A stretch of 22,466 nt of DNA from DASXRU01 sp039933315 (GTDB lineage: Bacteria; Acidobacteriota; Blastocatellia; Pyrinomonadales; Pyrinomonadaceae): the NCBI GenBank assembly GCA_039933315.1, contig JBDTOI010000058.1:1-22466 (forward strand). Reading direction: 5' to 3'. Position 1 is the stretch's first letter. Every line of letters begins with the position of its first letter. A program made the translations under genes and the position numbers. This document shows, piece by piece, positions 22,449-22,466 of this stretch. Under the pieces are notes generated by a model. The model was not told where the DNA came from and did no database searches. It saw only the letters and a program-made list of their open reading frames with translations.

Positions 22449-22466
22449 CACAGACTTCAGTCTGTG
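22449..22466. repeat. palindrome of the ACTTCAGT-core family, at window edge
   Basis: CACAGACT-TC-AGTCTGTG is a perfect 8-bp stem with a TC loop, 13 bp before the penicillin-binding protein start and cut by the window end. It shares the ACTTCAGT core with the palindrome at 16702-16725 but has different outer bases, which suggests a dispersed family. Confidence 0.6.

Noticed and set aside
1..22466. CRISPR array, tRNA or rRNA genes, prophage or integron
   Set aside because: No regularly spaced repeat-spacer pattern, tRNA-like cloverleaf, rRNA sequence, integrase or attachment site was seen.

Overview
The window looks like a chromosomal segment of a Gram-negative, respiring bacterium, most plausibly Acidobacteriota (Blastocatellia-like). 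This assignment is an inference from gene content and the style of the palindromic repeats; no rRNA or other phylogenetic marker is present. Membrane and periplasmic redox genes dominate: a Rieske/cytochrome b pair, a complete System I cytochrome c maturation (ccm) cluster, a secreted di-heme protein and a class A penicillin-binding protein.

Layout. (1) 1-1344, minus strand: Rieske protein followed by cytochrome b, the latter cut by the window edge. (2) 1671-1958: a small glutaredoxin-like protein, divergent from the Rieske gene. (3) 1980-6719, minus strand: a BchH-type chelatase large subunit split into two genes in swapped order. The gene for the C-terminal half lies upstream of the gene for the N-terminal half. 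Between them sits a short cassette bounded by 25-bp inverted repeats that carries a frameshifted GxxExxY gene. (4) 6720-7423: a 704-bp gap with a likely promoter and two tandem copies of the same predicted pseudoknot RNA, leading into (5) 7424-10285: three exported proteins (di-heme DHOR/DUF1111-type, lipoprotein-like, rhodanese). (6) 10366-10568: a 185-bp MITE-like element with perfect 15-bp terminal inverted repeats and a perfect 9-bp target duplication. (7) 10661-19655: ccmA, ccmB, a stand-alone two-POTRA protein, ccmC, ccmD, ccmE, a YefM/YoeB-type toxin-antitoxin module with a frameshifted toxin, ccmF, a 152-bp composite palindromic repeat, ccmG, ccmH, ccmI, a DUF1059 protein and a membrane-anchored TPR protein. 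(8) 19658-22435, minus strand: a PBP1b-like bifunctional peptidoglycan synthase, ending 2 bp from the TPR gene.

How the genes fit together: CcmABCDE move heme to the periplasm and load it on the CcmE chaperone. CcmG and CcmH keep apocytochrome CXXCH cysteines reduced, and CcmF with CcmH and CcmI attach the heme. The di-heme protein at 7424 is a likely client of this machinery, and the cytochrome b/Rieske complex would feed electrons to c-type cytochromes.

The most unusual signals are the tandem pseudoknot leader, the order-swapped split chelatase, the inverted-repeat GxxExxY cassette whose repeat motif recurs inside the MITE, and several families of small palindromic repeats. One of these palindromes lies in frame inside the chelatase gene. 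Two small accessory genes (GxxExxY and yoeB) each carry a single-base frameshift.
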